Source: JBCDJG01 sp038748065 (GTDB lineage: Bacteria > Pseudomonadota > Gammaproteobacteria > Pseudomonadales > Halieaceae). Taken from it: 64,000 nt of DNA. The translations under genes were made by a program, and so were the position numbers. The stretch is from the NCBI GenBank assembly GCA_038748065.1, contig JBCDJG010000012.1:1-64000 (forward strand). Direction: 5' to 3'. Positions 43,511 to 52,664 of this stretch are shown piece by piece (the first letter of the stretch is position 1; each line of letters begins with the position of its first letter). The notes beneath the pieces are model-generated. The model saw only the letters and a program-made list of their open reading frames with translations, did not search any database and had not been told where the DNA came from.

Positions 43511-46500
43511 CCAGTAAAGCCAAAGAGGTAATCGATCTTGGAAATTTGCTGCTAAGCACGCACGTAACAACTTCTACCGAGTTGATGGCAGCTGCAACAG
43601 ATGCTGCCAACGGTAGACCCGTCAGTAGTATCGGCTCGCTGATGTCGGGCATTGCGGCGCTGGGAGAATTCGTTGATAAGGCCGGCAGAGTTGTTCCTTG
43701 GTTAGGCGGTGCCGGATCCTTGTTGGTCCTTACCGGTAGCGTTTCCGAAATTTTGAGGGATCATGATGAAGGCGATCCGATTAAGTCATCAAACGTTATT
43801 TCGGCTGCATCTTCCATCGCAGGCATTCTGGGTCTCGTCACGGTAGGCGCGGCCGCAACGGCGATGGGGAGCTTGCTGATAGGCGCGGGGATCATTGCCG
43901 CGTCTGCAATTACATTTGTTTCTTTGACGACTGATGATCCGGAAAAAGTGGCGAACTCCCCGGAGATGCAGTCATTGCTAGACGCGCTGAATCTGAATAT
44001 TCAGGCCTACGCTCTCGACGATTTTGAAATCTTCGTTAACCGTTTCTTCAATGAGCTTGAACTGGATAACGGCTACCCCATCTTGGGCGGTGAGGCGCTA
44101 CACCATATTTTGATGGAAGCCGTTGATCCCGAGCTTTCACCCGACGAAGTCGAGTCTTTGGTCGCTCAGTTCTCTCATCGAGATAAGAAGGGCGTAGAAG
44201 GCTTTTTGCGCGCCATGGAGGCATGGTCTCTGAATGGTGACCAGGGGCCAGTGTCTAACGAAGAGGCGTACTTTTCGAGACTGCTAACGCTATACAGCCA
44301 GCTCGGTGATGGTGCCTCTAGAACAGTGACATCTCTCGCTGGAGTTGGAATAAGTGATTTGCTCTATCAGGCGGGCCAGGATAACGATTCAGGACGTGCG
44401 CACAGATATGCGATGATGAATCTGTTGCCCTTCACTATTCTCGGCGATCACTCGGGCACAGAATCCGCTCAAGATATCTACGATCTCAGTGCCATGAGCG
44501 ACAACTATCTCCATGATAGGGCGCTGACTTATTTGGCCTGGCACGATCAGACTGCCAGGAATACCGCTCACCCCAGCCTGATTGAAGGTGAGCCGCTCTA
44601 CATTGTTGACCGTCGTGATGGAACGACATTGTTCGCCGGGCAACTGGAGTTTGCAGGTGGCTCTGTCGCGTACCAGTCTCATGAAGTGCCGAACCTCACA
44701 TTTGGTAGCGAACTACGCGATTTTATGGGCGGTGGTAGCGCAGACGATCGCTTCTATGGTCAGGGTGGGAATGATGAGCTGCACGGTCGCGAGGGCGACG
44801 ACCATCTCGAAGGCGGCCTCGGCGATGATCATCTACAGGGAGATCAAGGCGACGATTACCTCGAGGGCGGCGAGGGTAATGATCTGTATGTTTATGGGCT
44901 TAACGATGGCAAGGATGTCATCGCCGACGTAGATAAGAACGGCACGATCCTCATTAAGATTTCCGACTATGGGCAGGTCTATCGCACTATGGTTAATGAC
45001 TACGGTCGGGACGGGGATGACGGCTGGAGCAGTGGCGAAACGATGCTGACGTTTGATGGCGCCAACCTGGTGGCCACTTTCGAAAGGGCTGACGGTTCAA
45101 TCACATTTCAGGATTTCCAGAACGGCGACTTTGGTATCTGGCTGCTCGGGCGAAAAACGGGGGAGATCTATAACCAGTTGTACGAGCCTGATGACGCCGA
45201 GTATTTCGAAGGCACCGCGGGTCAGGATGAAATCTATGGCGGGTCTCGGGAAGGAACCGTTAATGGCGGTGCCGGTGATGACGTTATTTACTCCCGCTAT
45301 AGTTCGCCCAATCGCATACTCATGGGCGGGCTTGGCGATGACCAACTTTTTGGCCTTAATGGCAATCGGCTTTTGGGTGGCGAAGGTAATGACATGCTAA
45401 AAGCGAGCGGCAGTGGGCTGGCGGGCATCACCCTTATGGGCGGAAACGGCCACGATAGCCTGCAAGGCAATGCCGGCGACGACCGCCTCGAGGGCGAAGC
45501 CGGCCAAGATAGCCTGTACGGGGGTGGCGGGGATGATCTGCTGCTCGGCGGAACAGGTCACGATTATTATGGCTGCGGTCTTGGCATCAACATAGACCGC
45601 ATTCGGGACGAGGGTCAGAATACCCTGTACTTCGAGATCGACCTCTTGCCATCGGACATCACTTTTATCCAATCACCCACAGCGCTCAATCTCGCGATTG
45701 GCGGGCCCGATGATGTTGTTTCGCTGGAGGGCTTCATCCTCGATGACGTCACCACGCATTCGATCACTCACTTTGAGTTTGCCGACGGCGCCAGTTACTC
45801 CATGCCTGAAATGCTGGAGCTTGCGAATCTAGCCAAGGGAACATCAGCCGATAATGTGTTTAATGGCACCGTGCTGGCTGACGCTCTCGATGGCGGTGCC
45901 GGCAACGATACGCTAACGGGCTTTGGCGGGGATGACACGCTCGCCGGTGGCAGCGGTGCTGATTACCTCGACGGTGGCGACGGTGCTGACCGGCTGGAAG
46001 GCGGTAAAGATGCCGATGAGCTCTGGGGCTTTGCGGGTAACGATACCTTGCTGGGCGGCTCGGGTGACGATCGCCTGTTCGGTGATGGCGATATCGCGCT
46101 CGACTTGCACGGCGATGATCTGCTCAAGGGCCAGGGCGGTAATGATGAACTGTATGGCGCTGCCGGCGTGGATACTCTGGTTGGCGGTAGCGGGGATGAC
46201 GTCCTGCAGGGCGATGCCGGGGGCGATTCACTCAAGGGCGGGAGCGGTAACGATAGTCTGCGCGGTGGTCTGGATGGCGACAAGCTGCGCGGGGGTGCCG
46301 GGGACGACAGCTACTTCTTCGCAGCAGGCGATGGCCGCGATACGGTCAACAATAATGACGTCGGCGATCTGGGGTTGGATCGACTTTACATGGAACTGGT
46401 CGAGCACGACGAGCTCTGGCTTTCGCGCAAGGGCCAGCACCTGCTCGTGGACGTCATCGGCAGTGAAGACCAGCTCAAAATCCGCAACTGGTTCAAGGAT

Positions 46501-46674
46501 GGCGAATCCCAGATAGATGAAATACATGCGGCGGATGGCGTCCTGCTGCGTAACCAGGTCGATCAGTTGGTTAATGCCATGGCGGCGTTCGACGTACCCG
46601 ACGGAGTAGGCGCGGTTATGCCCGCTGAAGTGAGAAGTGAACTGGCCCCGGTGTTGGCGGCCAGCTGGGCGTAG
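43507..46674 (+). CDS. RTX-repeat secreted protein, predicted type I secretion substrate
   Basis: A 1055-residue protein. Residues ~40-145 are hydrophobic and glycine-rich, with several membrane-active-looking helices (SSIAGILGLVTVGAAATAMG, LLIGAGIIAASAITFVSLTT). Residues ~150-400 are a novel, mostly helical region. Calcium-binding GGxGxDxLxGxxG nonapeptide repeats occur in blocks at about 44728-44896, 45214-45320, 45412-45580 and 45880-46340. The C-terminus, with no cysteines and a hydrophobic end (VRSELAPVLAASWA), fits an uncleaved type I signal. No protease or lipase motif is seen. A pore-forming or contact-dependent toxin is one possibility; an adhesin or surface-layer role is another. 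Confidence 0.9.
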   Translation: MTSKAKEVIDLGNLLLSTHVTTSTELMAAATDAANGRPVSSIGSLMSGIAALGEFVDKAGRVVPWLGGAGSLLVLTGSVSEILRDHDEGDPIKSSNVISAASSIAGILGLVTVGAAATAMGSLLIGAGIIAASAITFVSLTTDDPEKVANSPEMQSLLDALNLNIQAYALDDFEIFVNRFFNELELDNGYPILGGEALHHILMEAVDPELSPDEVESLVAQFSHRDKKGVEGFLRAMEAWSLNGDQGPVSNEEAYFSRLLTLYSQLGDGASRTVTSLAGVGISDLLYQAGQDNDSGRAHRYAMMNLLPFTILGDHSGTESAQDIYDLSAMSDNYLHDRALTYLAWHDQTARNTAHPSLIEGEPLYIVDRRDGTTLFAGQLEFAGGSVAYQSHEVPNLTFGSELRDFMGGGSADDRFYGQGGNDELHGREGDDHLEGGLGDDHLQGDQGDDYLEGGEGNDLYVYGLNDGKDVIADVDKNGTILIKISDYGQVYRTMVNDYGRDGDDGWSSGETMLTFDGANLVATFERADGSITFQDFQNGDFGIWLLGRKTGEIYNQLYEPDDAEYFEGTAGQDEIYGGSREGTVNGGAGDDVIYSRYSSPNRILMGGLGDDQLFGLNGNRLLGGEGNDMLKASGSGLAGITLMGGNGHDSLQGNAGDDRLEGEAGQDSLYGGGGDDLLLGGTGHDYYGCGLGINIDRIRDEGQNTLYFEIDLLPSDITFIQSPTALNLAIGGPDDVVSLEGFILDDVTTHSITHFEFADGASYSMPEMLELANLAKGTSADNVFNGTVLADALDGGAGNDTLTGFGGDDTLAGGSGADYLDGGDGADRLEGGKDADELWGFAGNDTLLGGSGDDRLFGDGDIALDLHGDDLLKGQGGNDELYGAAGVDTLVGGSGDDVLQGDAGGDSLKGGSGNDSLRGGLDGDKLRGGAGDDSYFFAAGDGRDTVNNNDVGDLGLDRLYMELVEHDELWLSRKGQHLLVDVIGSEDQLKIRNWFKDGESQIDEIHAADGVLLRNQVDQLVNAMAAFDVPDGVGAVMPAEVRSELAPVLAASWA

Positions 46675-46698
46675 TGCCAGGGCTGGCTTAGAGGCCTG

Positions 46699-46944
46699 CT
46701 ATTTTTTGCCGCGCTTTCGTAGCTTGGCGGCGCCGGCGGCAGCGAGGGCACCGGCCACAAGCAGCGTGTATTGATCGACCGGCACGGATTCGGGGGATTG
46801 GGGCCCGGTTTCTTGGATTGGTGGTAACTCTTGCGAGTGAGCGAGTTTGGATCCAGTTACGGCCAATACGGCCCCAGCCGCTGCGGCCCGTGTGGCTGCT
46901 CTTCGCGTCATGCCCGTTCTTGGCTTGGTGTCGCTGCTTTTCAT
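46699..46944 (-). CDS. 81-residue protein: Tat-like leader and PEP-CTERM-like tail
   Basis: From the ATG at 46944 the protein begins MKSSDTKPRTGMTRRAATRA and continues as an Ala-rich hydrophobic stretch ending near KLAHSQ, very like a twin-arginine signal peptide (TRRAATRAA). Only about 20 polar residues (ELPPIQETGPQSPESV) separate this from a tail of PVDQY, a ~16-residue hydrophobic helix and KLRKRGKK. The tail has the order of PEP-CTERM/IPTL-CTERM sorting signals: Pro motif, helix, basic end. It follows the ligase-kinase fusion gene by 77 bases on the same strand. It could be a modified-peptide substrate or a small sorted anchor protein. Confidence 0.7.
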   Translation of the reverse strand: MKSSDTKPRTGMTRRAATRAAAAGAVLAVTGSKLAHSQELPPIQETGPQSPESVPVDQYTLLVAGALAAAGAAKLRKRGKK

Positions 46945-47021
46945 GGTCTGCCCCGTCTTTTCACGCTTTGCTTCTTCGCGAGAGAAGTTATCAATATAAA
47001 CCGTCGCTTGCAAATCAGGCC

Positions 47022-48881
47022 TTAGCTTCCGTTCAGGGTAGCAGCGATCTCATTTGCCTCGCCGCGTGGCCCAGAAAGGCATAAGGTTTCGCCAAACGCC
47101 TGCTTAAGCCAGGTCTTTAGCTCAGCTCGCGTTAGCGAGACGCTCGCGCAATGAGGCAACATGGTCTCGATCACTGCGCCGCCCTTTATTGCCTTGGGTG
47201 CCCATGCTGTTTCTGGCTTATAGGCAGTATCTATAACGCGATGTGCGTAATGCGCAGCGCTGGCGATACTAAAGCTGAGCTTGGATGGGGTGATATAACG
47301 GGTATCGTCTTCCCCCATATGGAGGCAGAGGTCTATGGGATAGGGCTCGATGCGGCCATCGAGGTCGATCACCACGAAGCTGTCTGAGATGTATTTCGCA
47401 CCCTCCGCCAGCAGCGTAAGCGCCAGGGTTGATCGGCCACTCTGTGGAGATCCCACGATGAGGATGGTCTGACCATTGAGCTCCACCGCCGACGCGCGCA
47501 GGAACAGTGCTGAGGTGGCGCGCAGGGCGGCCTGCAGGTGGAGGTCCGCGATGAGCGACCGAATAGCTGTCTCTTGGTCTTTGCAGCGCTTTTGAAGCTG
47601 ACCGTCGATAAATAGGTCGCCGCTCTCGTCGAGGCAATAACGGGTGCTTTCCGCAGAGCGCGTGGTGACTATCTGCCACTGACTCGGCAGCTGCGACGTA
47701 ATCACCTCAGTGGGGCTGCTCTTGGGCAGGGTAATGGAAAACGCCAGGCCAAAGGCTGCAAGATGGAGCTCTTCCCCGTCCGTCAGTGTCGGCGCGCGTG
47801 CTGGCTTGCCTGGGCTAGTCGTGGCTGCCTTAACAGTTTCGACATCTCTCGACGCCAACGCTACCCAGTGTTGGCATTTGCCGCTCCCGTAGCCCAGCAA
47901 GCGGAGCACATCTCGACTTAAGCAGCCGAATAAGTCAGCGAGCCTCGGATGTGCTGCCGCGCTTAAATTGGGTGAGAGATTTACCTCCATCAGCCATGGG
48001 GTGAGCTCTTCGTCGAACAAGAAATCGAAGCGATACAGCTCGAAAAAGTGGTCCTGCCCGTCGATGAAGGGATCGCAGGCGGCCAGCATCTCGCCGCACG
48101 AGTTTTCAATCGTCCTGTAAATCGCGGCGTGGCAGCGTTCTCTTAGCTGCGAAGACCAGTCTTTACCCGGCGAGTTTGCGCCAATGTAAGCCTGTAAAAG
48201 TTCGTTTGACGTACCCCCTGTGGGGCGTAAGGCTTCCAGCGTATCCAGTTCCCAAGGCGGGAGATAACGATCATCGATTACGTAGGTTGATGTCGGTGCC
48301 GTTTCTGGCTCGTCTGGATAGCGTTTCGGGCAGAGCCGAAAGACAACGTCCTCATAGGCAAATACGTTCAGTGGTTGCAACTGAGTGATCGCCACAAAAA
48401 TCCCGAAATCCCACTTGTGCCCAAAGATCCGGTGGGGCGGGTGGACCAGCTTCTGCACGAAAAAGGGCTCCGACGCCTGCAGCATATGATGCAAGGCGTC
48501 CAGGGGGGATGTTAGTTTTACGCCGCGGTGCGTAGAGTGCTTGCGCACCCATAGGTTGCTGTCCTGCAGAGCATAGGTTTCAACAAAGCTTTCATAGCCT
48601 GCGGGCATGGCAATAGCCTGAGGTATGAAGTCAAAATTCTGCTGAGCCAGCCACGCTTTGCTCGTAAAGGGGGCCGACGGAAAGTGGTTGACTCGTTGGC
48701 CCATCGCCAGATTTTGGGGGCTGAGCTCATCGAAGGGCCAAGGCCCGCTCCATAGAAGATCATATGGCTCCTCATGACCCGCTGTAGGTGTTAGCCCTGC
48801 GGCTAAGAGCTCTTCGCTTAGCAGTTCGAGACCTTCGCCGCGAGTTTGATATAGCGGGGGCTTTTCCAGGTCGCTTTTCAC
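47022..48881 (-). CDS. Fusion of a tubulin-tyrosine-ligase-like ATP-grasp domain and an HprK-like P-loop domain
   Basis: A 619-residue protein, GTG start overlapping the upstream stop (GTGA). Residues ~35-330 match the TTL/TTLL family: DLLWSGPWPF, QRVNHFPSAPFTSKAWLAQQ, WVRKHSTHRGVKL (ATP-binding Lys/Arg-Gly), FGHKWDFGIFVAI, FFELYRFDFLFDEE and TPWLMEVNLSPNL (magnesium-binding Glu/Asn). Such enzymes join amino acids to peptide carboxylates. Residues ~365-619 are HPr-kinase-like: ILIVGSPQSGRST (Walker A, 477-485, with Arg where Lys is usual), ALTLLAEGAKYISDSFVVID and LCLHM. The Lys-to-Arg change may reduce or alter ATP use there. Target unknown; the small gene downstream is the first candidate. 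Confidence 0.88.
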   Translation of the reverse strand: MKSDLEKPPLYQTRGEGLELLSEELLAAGLTPTAGHEEPYDLLWSGPWPFDELSPQNLAMGQRVNHFPSAPFTSKAWLAQQNFDFIPQAIAMPAGYESFVETYALQDSNLWVRKHSTHRGVKLTSPLDALHHMLQASEPFFVQKLVHPPHRIFGHKWDFGIFVAITQLQPLNVFAYEDVVFRLCPKRYPDEPETAPTSTYVIDDRYLPPWELDTLEALRPTGGTSNELLQAYIGANSPGKDWSSQLRERCHAAIYRTIENSCGEMLAACDPFIDGQDHFFELYRFDFLFDEELTPWLMEVNLSPNLSAAAHPRLADLFGCLSRDVLRLLGYGSGKCQHWVALASRDVETVKAATTSPGKPARAPTLTDGEELHLAAFGLAFSITLPKSSPTEVITSQLPSQWQIVTTRSAESTRYCLDESGDLFIDGQLQKRCKDQETAIRSLIADLHLQAALRATSALFLRASAVELNGQTILIVGSPQSGRSTLALTLLAEGAKYISDSFVVIDLDGRIEPYPIDLCLHMGEDDTRYITPSKLSFSIASAAHYAHRVIDTAYKPETAWAPKAIKGGAVIETMLPHCASVSLTRAELKTWLKQAFGETLCLSGPRGEANEIAATLNGS

Positions 48882-49897
48882 GGGGTGGCGCCCCGCCGAT
48901 ACGTGTGCCGGTTACGCAACCAATCCAAAAACGCCAGTGCCAGCCAGGCATACAGTGTTACGCCAATGAATAGCCCCAGGCGCACAAAGAACGCGGCGTA
49001 TACGTCTTTTCCGTTGGCGCTATCTGCCACGGCGGGGCCCACCAGTATGAGCAGGGTCACAAACACATTCAGCCAGAAGGTCGGCGCATAGCGGCTGGGT
49101 AACACGCCGTAGAACTTGGCGGTGCAGAAAACCGCAAAGGCCAGCGTCCATAAAAAGAACATCCACAGCGTGGGGTGTAGCTTCAGGCCAAACCAGAAAA
49201 GGATCGCGAAAAGCCCGGCCAGGAAGGTGGAGCCCAGCAGCTCGCGGCCCGCCGCCTTGGCGGCGGTGTCTGTCACCTGCTGGCCAAGCGCCGCGGATTT
49301 CATCACGATGGGGGTGTAGGCGGTCGGGTTGGTCAGGCCCAGCATAAAGGCAGGGAACACAATCAGGGTGGCCCTGGCCGCAAACCAGCTGGTTTGCAGT
49401 GCTGCGGGTGGCGGTGGCTGCGGGGCTGGGCCGTCGTCTTCCGGGAACAGGGGGTATACCACCCACAGAGTCACAATGCCGAGCGCCACCGAAACCAACA
49501 GTTCGGCGATCAGGGCGGCTGCCAGTGCCGAGCTGACTTGCCCGATCATCGATATCATGGCGATGCCCACCACCATGAAGGTGCCCACCGAGCCTTTGCC
49601 CAGGTTTAACGACACGTAGTTGGCGATAAACAAACCCACCAGCACCAGCATCAGGCCGGTGCTGGGGTATTCCTGCAAGATGGGCGTCAGCAGTAAGCCG
49701 ACGCTCAATATAATCGCCAGCACCAGCAGTAATCCCAGCAAGCCTTTTAGGCCAACCGGCGGTTTTGGGGGGGCGGCCAGCATGAAGGCAAACAGCGGCG
49801 CCATGTAGGGCAGGTTCATGTTGAGCGAGTACGCCAGGGCCAGGGTGATGGCCGTGGTCAGGCTCAGCCTGAAAACCCGCCTTGCGCCGATATCCAT
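48878..49897 (-). CDS. DUF2955/AaeB-like inner-membrane efflux protein
   Basis: A 339-residue protein with about nine to ten membrane helices in two similar halves, resembling the DUF2955/FUSC group whose members pair with HlyD-type adaptors to export aromatic acids or other small compounds (AaeB is the studied relative). A cytoplasmic proline-rich loop (DDGPAPQPPPPAAL) separates the halves. The HlyD gene ends 16 bases upstream and its own stop overlaps the ligase-kinase start by four bases. The compound it moves cannot be deduced. Confidence 0.8.
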   Translation of the reverse strand: MDIGARRVFRLSLTTAITLALAYSLNMNLPYMAPLFAFMLAAPPKPPVGLKGLLGLLLVLAIILSVGLLLTPILQEYPSTGLMLVLVGLFIANYVSLNLGKGSVGTFMVVGIAMISMIGQVSSALAAALIAELLVSVALGIVTLWVVYPLFPEDDGPAPQPPPPAALQTSWFAARATLIVFPAFMLGLTNPTAYTPIVMKSAALGQQVTDTAAKAAGRELLGSTFLAGLFAILFWFGLKLHPTLWMFFLWTLAFAVFCTAKFYGVLPSRYAPTFWLNVFVTLLILVGPAVADSANGKDVYAAFFVRLGLFIGVTLYAWLALAFLDWLRNRHTYRRGATP

Positions 49898-49913
49898 CGC
49901 GCTCGCCCGCCGC

Positions 49914-51089
49914 CTAGTAGGCGTAGGCCATGTAGCTCATGAAGCGCACGTAGATCTTGCCGAGCCAGGCACTGATCCAGGCGCCGTCGTTGTAGGCGAT
50001 CACCGAGGCCTGGCCACCAATGCGAAGGTGGCGCAGCACGTCGCTGTCGTCAAGCGTGGCTGGGTCGATCGATACAATCACCGGGAATCGCTGGGCCTGG
50101 CGCAGCCAGTCGCGGTTATTGCTGACGCTCGGCAGCGTGCCCGGCGGGGGCGCCTGGGTGGCGCTGATGCCGAGGCCAAGGCTCTTGATCTCGCCCTCAA
50201 ATACGCGGCCAGGGAGCACGTCCAGCAGAATCTCCACAGGCGTGCCGGGCGTCATACGGCCGAGGTTGTTCTCGGTGAACTCGGCGTTGATCCATACGTC
50301 GTGCATCGCCACAAGGGTCATGACCGGTTGCCCGGTGCCGGCAAATTGGCCGGTGTCGGCGCGCAGGTCGGTGATCACGCCGCGGGATTCAGCCCGCACC
50401 ACGGTGCGTTCCAGATCGAGCTCAGCTTTTTCAACGCCCGTGGCTGCTACTGCCAAAATGGTGTTGCTGTCGCCATCGCCGCCCTTGGCTTCTATGGCCT
50501 GTTCGATACTCGCTTCAGCGGCGCTAACGCTCGCCTTGGCGGCGTCCAGCGAGGCCCTCGATATTTCCAGGCGTCGTTCCGAAATCGTGCCCGGGTCTTC
50601 ATTGCGCAGGCGCTCAAGCCGGTCGGTGTCTTTTTGCGCCTTTTCGAGGTTGGCGAGTGCGGCGCTCAGGTTGGCCCGGGCCGCTTCCACGCCAGCATCG
50701 CCAGCCTGCACCTGGCGCACGGCGTTCTCATAATCTGATCTGGCTTTTTGCAGGGCAATCTCGTAGTTGCTGGGGTCGATGCGAAACAGCACTTCACCCT
50801 CGGCCACTTCCTGGTTGTTCTGCACCAGCACCTCGGCCAGGTTGCCGGCCACCTGCGGCGCCACACCAACAACATAGCCCTGAATGCGCGCCTGGGTGGT
50901 GTAGGGGGTATAGCGGTCCGATACCAAATACCACAGCAGGCTCACCACAATGAGCCCAGCAATCACCAGGCCGCCGCGTTTTACGGCGCCCGGCGTAGTG
51001 GCGGTGTCGTCTGCCGCACTCTCTTTGGCTGGCGCGCTCGCGCCACTGCTTGTCGCGGCTGGCACTTCTTTGTCTTCGCTGTCGCTCAT
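49914..51089 (-). CDS. HlyD/EmrA-type membrane-fusion protein
   Basis: A 391-residue periplasmic adaptor. A charged cytoplasmic N-terminus (~35 residues) precedes one membrane helix (~38-55, GLVIAGLIVVSLLWYLVSDR). Then come the first lipoyl half (YTTQARIQGYVVGVAPQVAG), long helical hairpins, the second lipoyl half (RAESRGVITDLRADTGQFAG) and a beta-barrel. It should link the DUF2955-type protein to the outer-membrane component encoded just upstream (39-base gap), making a tripartite exporter. Confidence 0.9.
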   Translation of the reverse strand: MSDSEDKEVPAATSSGASAPAKESAADDTATTPGAVKRGGLVIAGLIVVSLLWYLVSDRYTPYTTQARIQGYVVGVAPQVAGNLAEVLVQNNQEVAEGEVLFRIDPSNYEIALQKARSDYENAVRQVQAGDAGVEAARANLSAALANLEKAQKDTDRLERLRNEDPGTISERRLEISRASLDAAKASVSAAEASIEQAIEAKGGDGDSNTILAVAATGVEKAELDLERTVVRAESRGVITDLRADTGQFAGTGQPVMTLVAMHDVWINAEFTENNLGRMTPGTPVEILLDVLPGRVFEGEIKSLGLGISATQAPPPGTLPSVSNNRDWLRQAQRFPVIVSIDPATLDDSDVLRHLRIGGQASVIAYNDGAWISAWLGKIYVRFMSYMAYAY

Positions 51090-51128
51090 GTTCTTCCCTG
51101 CAGGCTGTTCCTTTGGTTTAGCACGGCG

Positions 51129-52664
51129 CTACTCGGTCAGGGGCAGCGGCGCTTGCAACAGGCCGTCCCAGTCGCTGCGCTCTTCCATACGCTCGCGTGT
51201 CTCCACCGGCAGCAGGTCCTCGCCGGATACGGTCTGCCAGCCGCCGCCCAGGGCCTTGTAGAAGCCCACCACAGAATTAATGTGTGCACCCTGAATCGCC
51301 ACGAAGTTATTCGAGCTGGCGGCCAGCGCCCGCTGCGCATCCAGTACGCGCTGGAAGTCTGAGTAGCCCTCTCTGTAGCGGCGCGTGGATATATCCAGGG
51401 CGCGTCGGGCTGACGCCAGAGACTCTTCCAGGATGTCCTGCTGTTCGCGAGTTTTTACCACGCTGATAGCGGCGTCGTCGATTTCGCGGGCGGCCTGCAG
51501 CACGGTGAGTTCGTAGCCTTCAATCGCCTGTTCCAGCAAGGCATCCTGAACGCGCACGTTGTTCTCAAGGCGGCCGTAGTTGAACAGGTTCCAGGTGAAG
51601 CCCGGGCCTACGCCGGTGCTGAGTGCGTCATTGGTATTGCCGAACGAGTCGCCGCTCCAGCCGATGGTGCCAAACAGGGAGATCGACGGATACAAATCTG
51701 CCTCCGCCACGCCGATCTGGGCCGATTGGGCCGCGATCTGCCACGCGGCGGTGCGGATGTCGGGTCGGCGCATCAATAGACGGGCGGGAATGTCGTCAAT
51801 CAGCACCGGGTCCAGGGTGGGCAGCGCCGGCGTCAGGCCGGCCAGTTCCGGCAGGTCGCCGGGCTGGCGGCCGAGCAGCACGCTCAGCGCGTTCTCCACC
51901 TGGCGAAGGCTGATCTCGAGGCTGGGTATCGTGCTGAGTGTGCCGAGGTACTGGGTACGTGCCTGTTGCACGTCCAGCTCGGAGTTCTGGCCGCTGTCGT
52001 AGAGGGTTGTGGTGATCTCCAGGCTGCGCTCCTGCAGCGCCGCGTTTTCCTTGGCAATCTCGATCTGCAGCGCCAGGGTGCGCCAGGTGTAGTAGGTTTC
52101 GGCCACTTGCGCGGTGAGCAGCACCTGGGCGTCCTGTTGGTTGGTGATGGATGCGAAGAATGTCGCGTCCGCCGACTCGATGCTGCGGCGATAGCGGCCC
52201 CAGAAGTCCAGTTCCCAGCCGATGTCGAAACCCAGGTTGTAGGTATTGAAGCCGGAACGGTCCCAGTCGTTTTCGCCCTCGGTAGGCCAGCTATCCACGC
52301 GGGTCCAGGTGCCGTTGGCGCGCTGTAGCTGCGGGTACTGCGTGCCGGTGGCAATGCCGAGAATGGCGCGGCTCTGCACGATATTCAGGGCGGCGATGCG
52401 CAAGGCCTGGTTTTCCTGACGGGCACTTTCTATCAGGGTATTGAGAATCGGGTCCTCAAAAGCCTGCCACCAGAAGGCGAGGTCTTCCTCTTCGAGGTCC
52501 GTAGCGCTGACCTGGCCGTAGAGGCTGGTTTCCCAATCCGCCACCCACTCAACCGGGGGTTCCTGGTAGTCAGGGCCCAGGTTGGTGCAGGCCTGCAGCA
52601 AAGGCAGGGTAAGTAGAGACAGCAGGGCGTAACGCAGGCCCCGGGTCCTGCGTGTTTGCCTCAT
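51129..52664 (-). CDS. NodT-family outer-membrane efflux lipoprotein (TolC-like)
   Basis: A 511-residue outer-membrane factor with lipoprotein signal and lipobox LLQAC (~22-26). CTNLGPDYQEPPVEW is the typical mature start of the NodT/OprM group, and the two TolC-fold halves with long helices follow (QARTQYLGTLSTIPSLEISL, LLGRQPGDLP, MRRPDIRTAAWQIAA). It provides the outer-membrane exit for the HlyD/DUF2955 exporter and might also serve the RTX exporter, which has no TolC of its own here. ATGA overlap with the AI-2E gene. Confidence 0.93.
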   Translation of the reverse strand: MRQTRRTRGLRYALLSLLTLPLLQACTNLGPDYQEPPVEWVADWETSLYGQVSATDLEEEDLAFWWQAFEDPILNTLIESARQENQALRIAALNIVQSRAILGIATGTQYPQLQRANGTWTRVDSWPTEGENDWDRSGFNTYNLGFDIGWELDFWGRYRRSIESADATFFASITNQQDAQVLLTAQVAETYYTWRTLALQIEIAKENAALQERSLEITTTLYDSGQNSELDVQQARTQYLGTLSTIPSLEISLRQVENALSVLLGRQPGDLPELAGLTPALPTLDPVLIDDIPARLLMRRPDIRTAAWQIAAQSAQIGVAEADLYPSISLFGTIGWSGDSFGNTNDALSTGVGPGFTWNLFNYGRLENNVRVQDALLEQAIEGYELTVLQAAREIDDAAISVVKTREQQDILEESLASARRALDISTRRYREGYSDFQRVLDAQRALAASSNNFVAIQGAHINSVVGFYKALGGGWQTVSGEDLLPVETRERMEERSDWDGLLQAPLPLTE

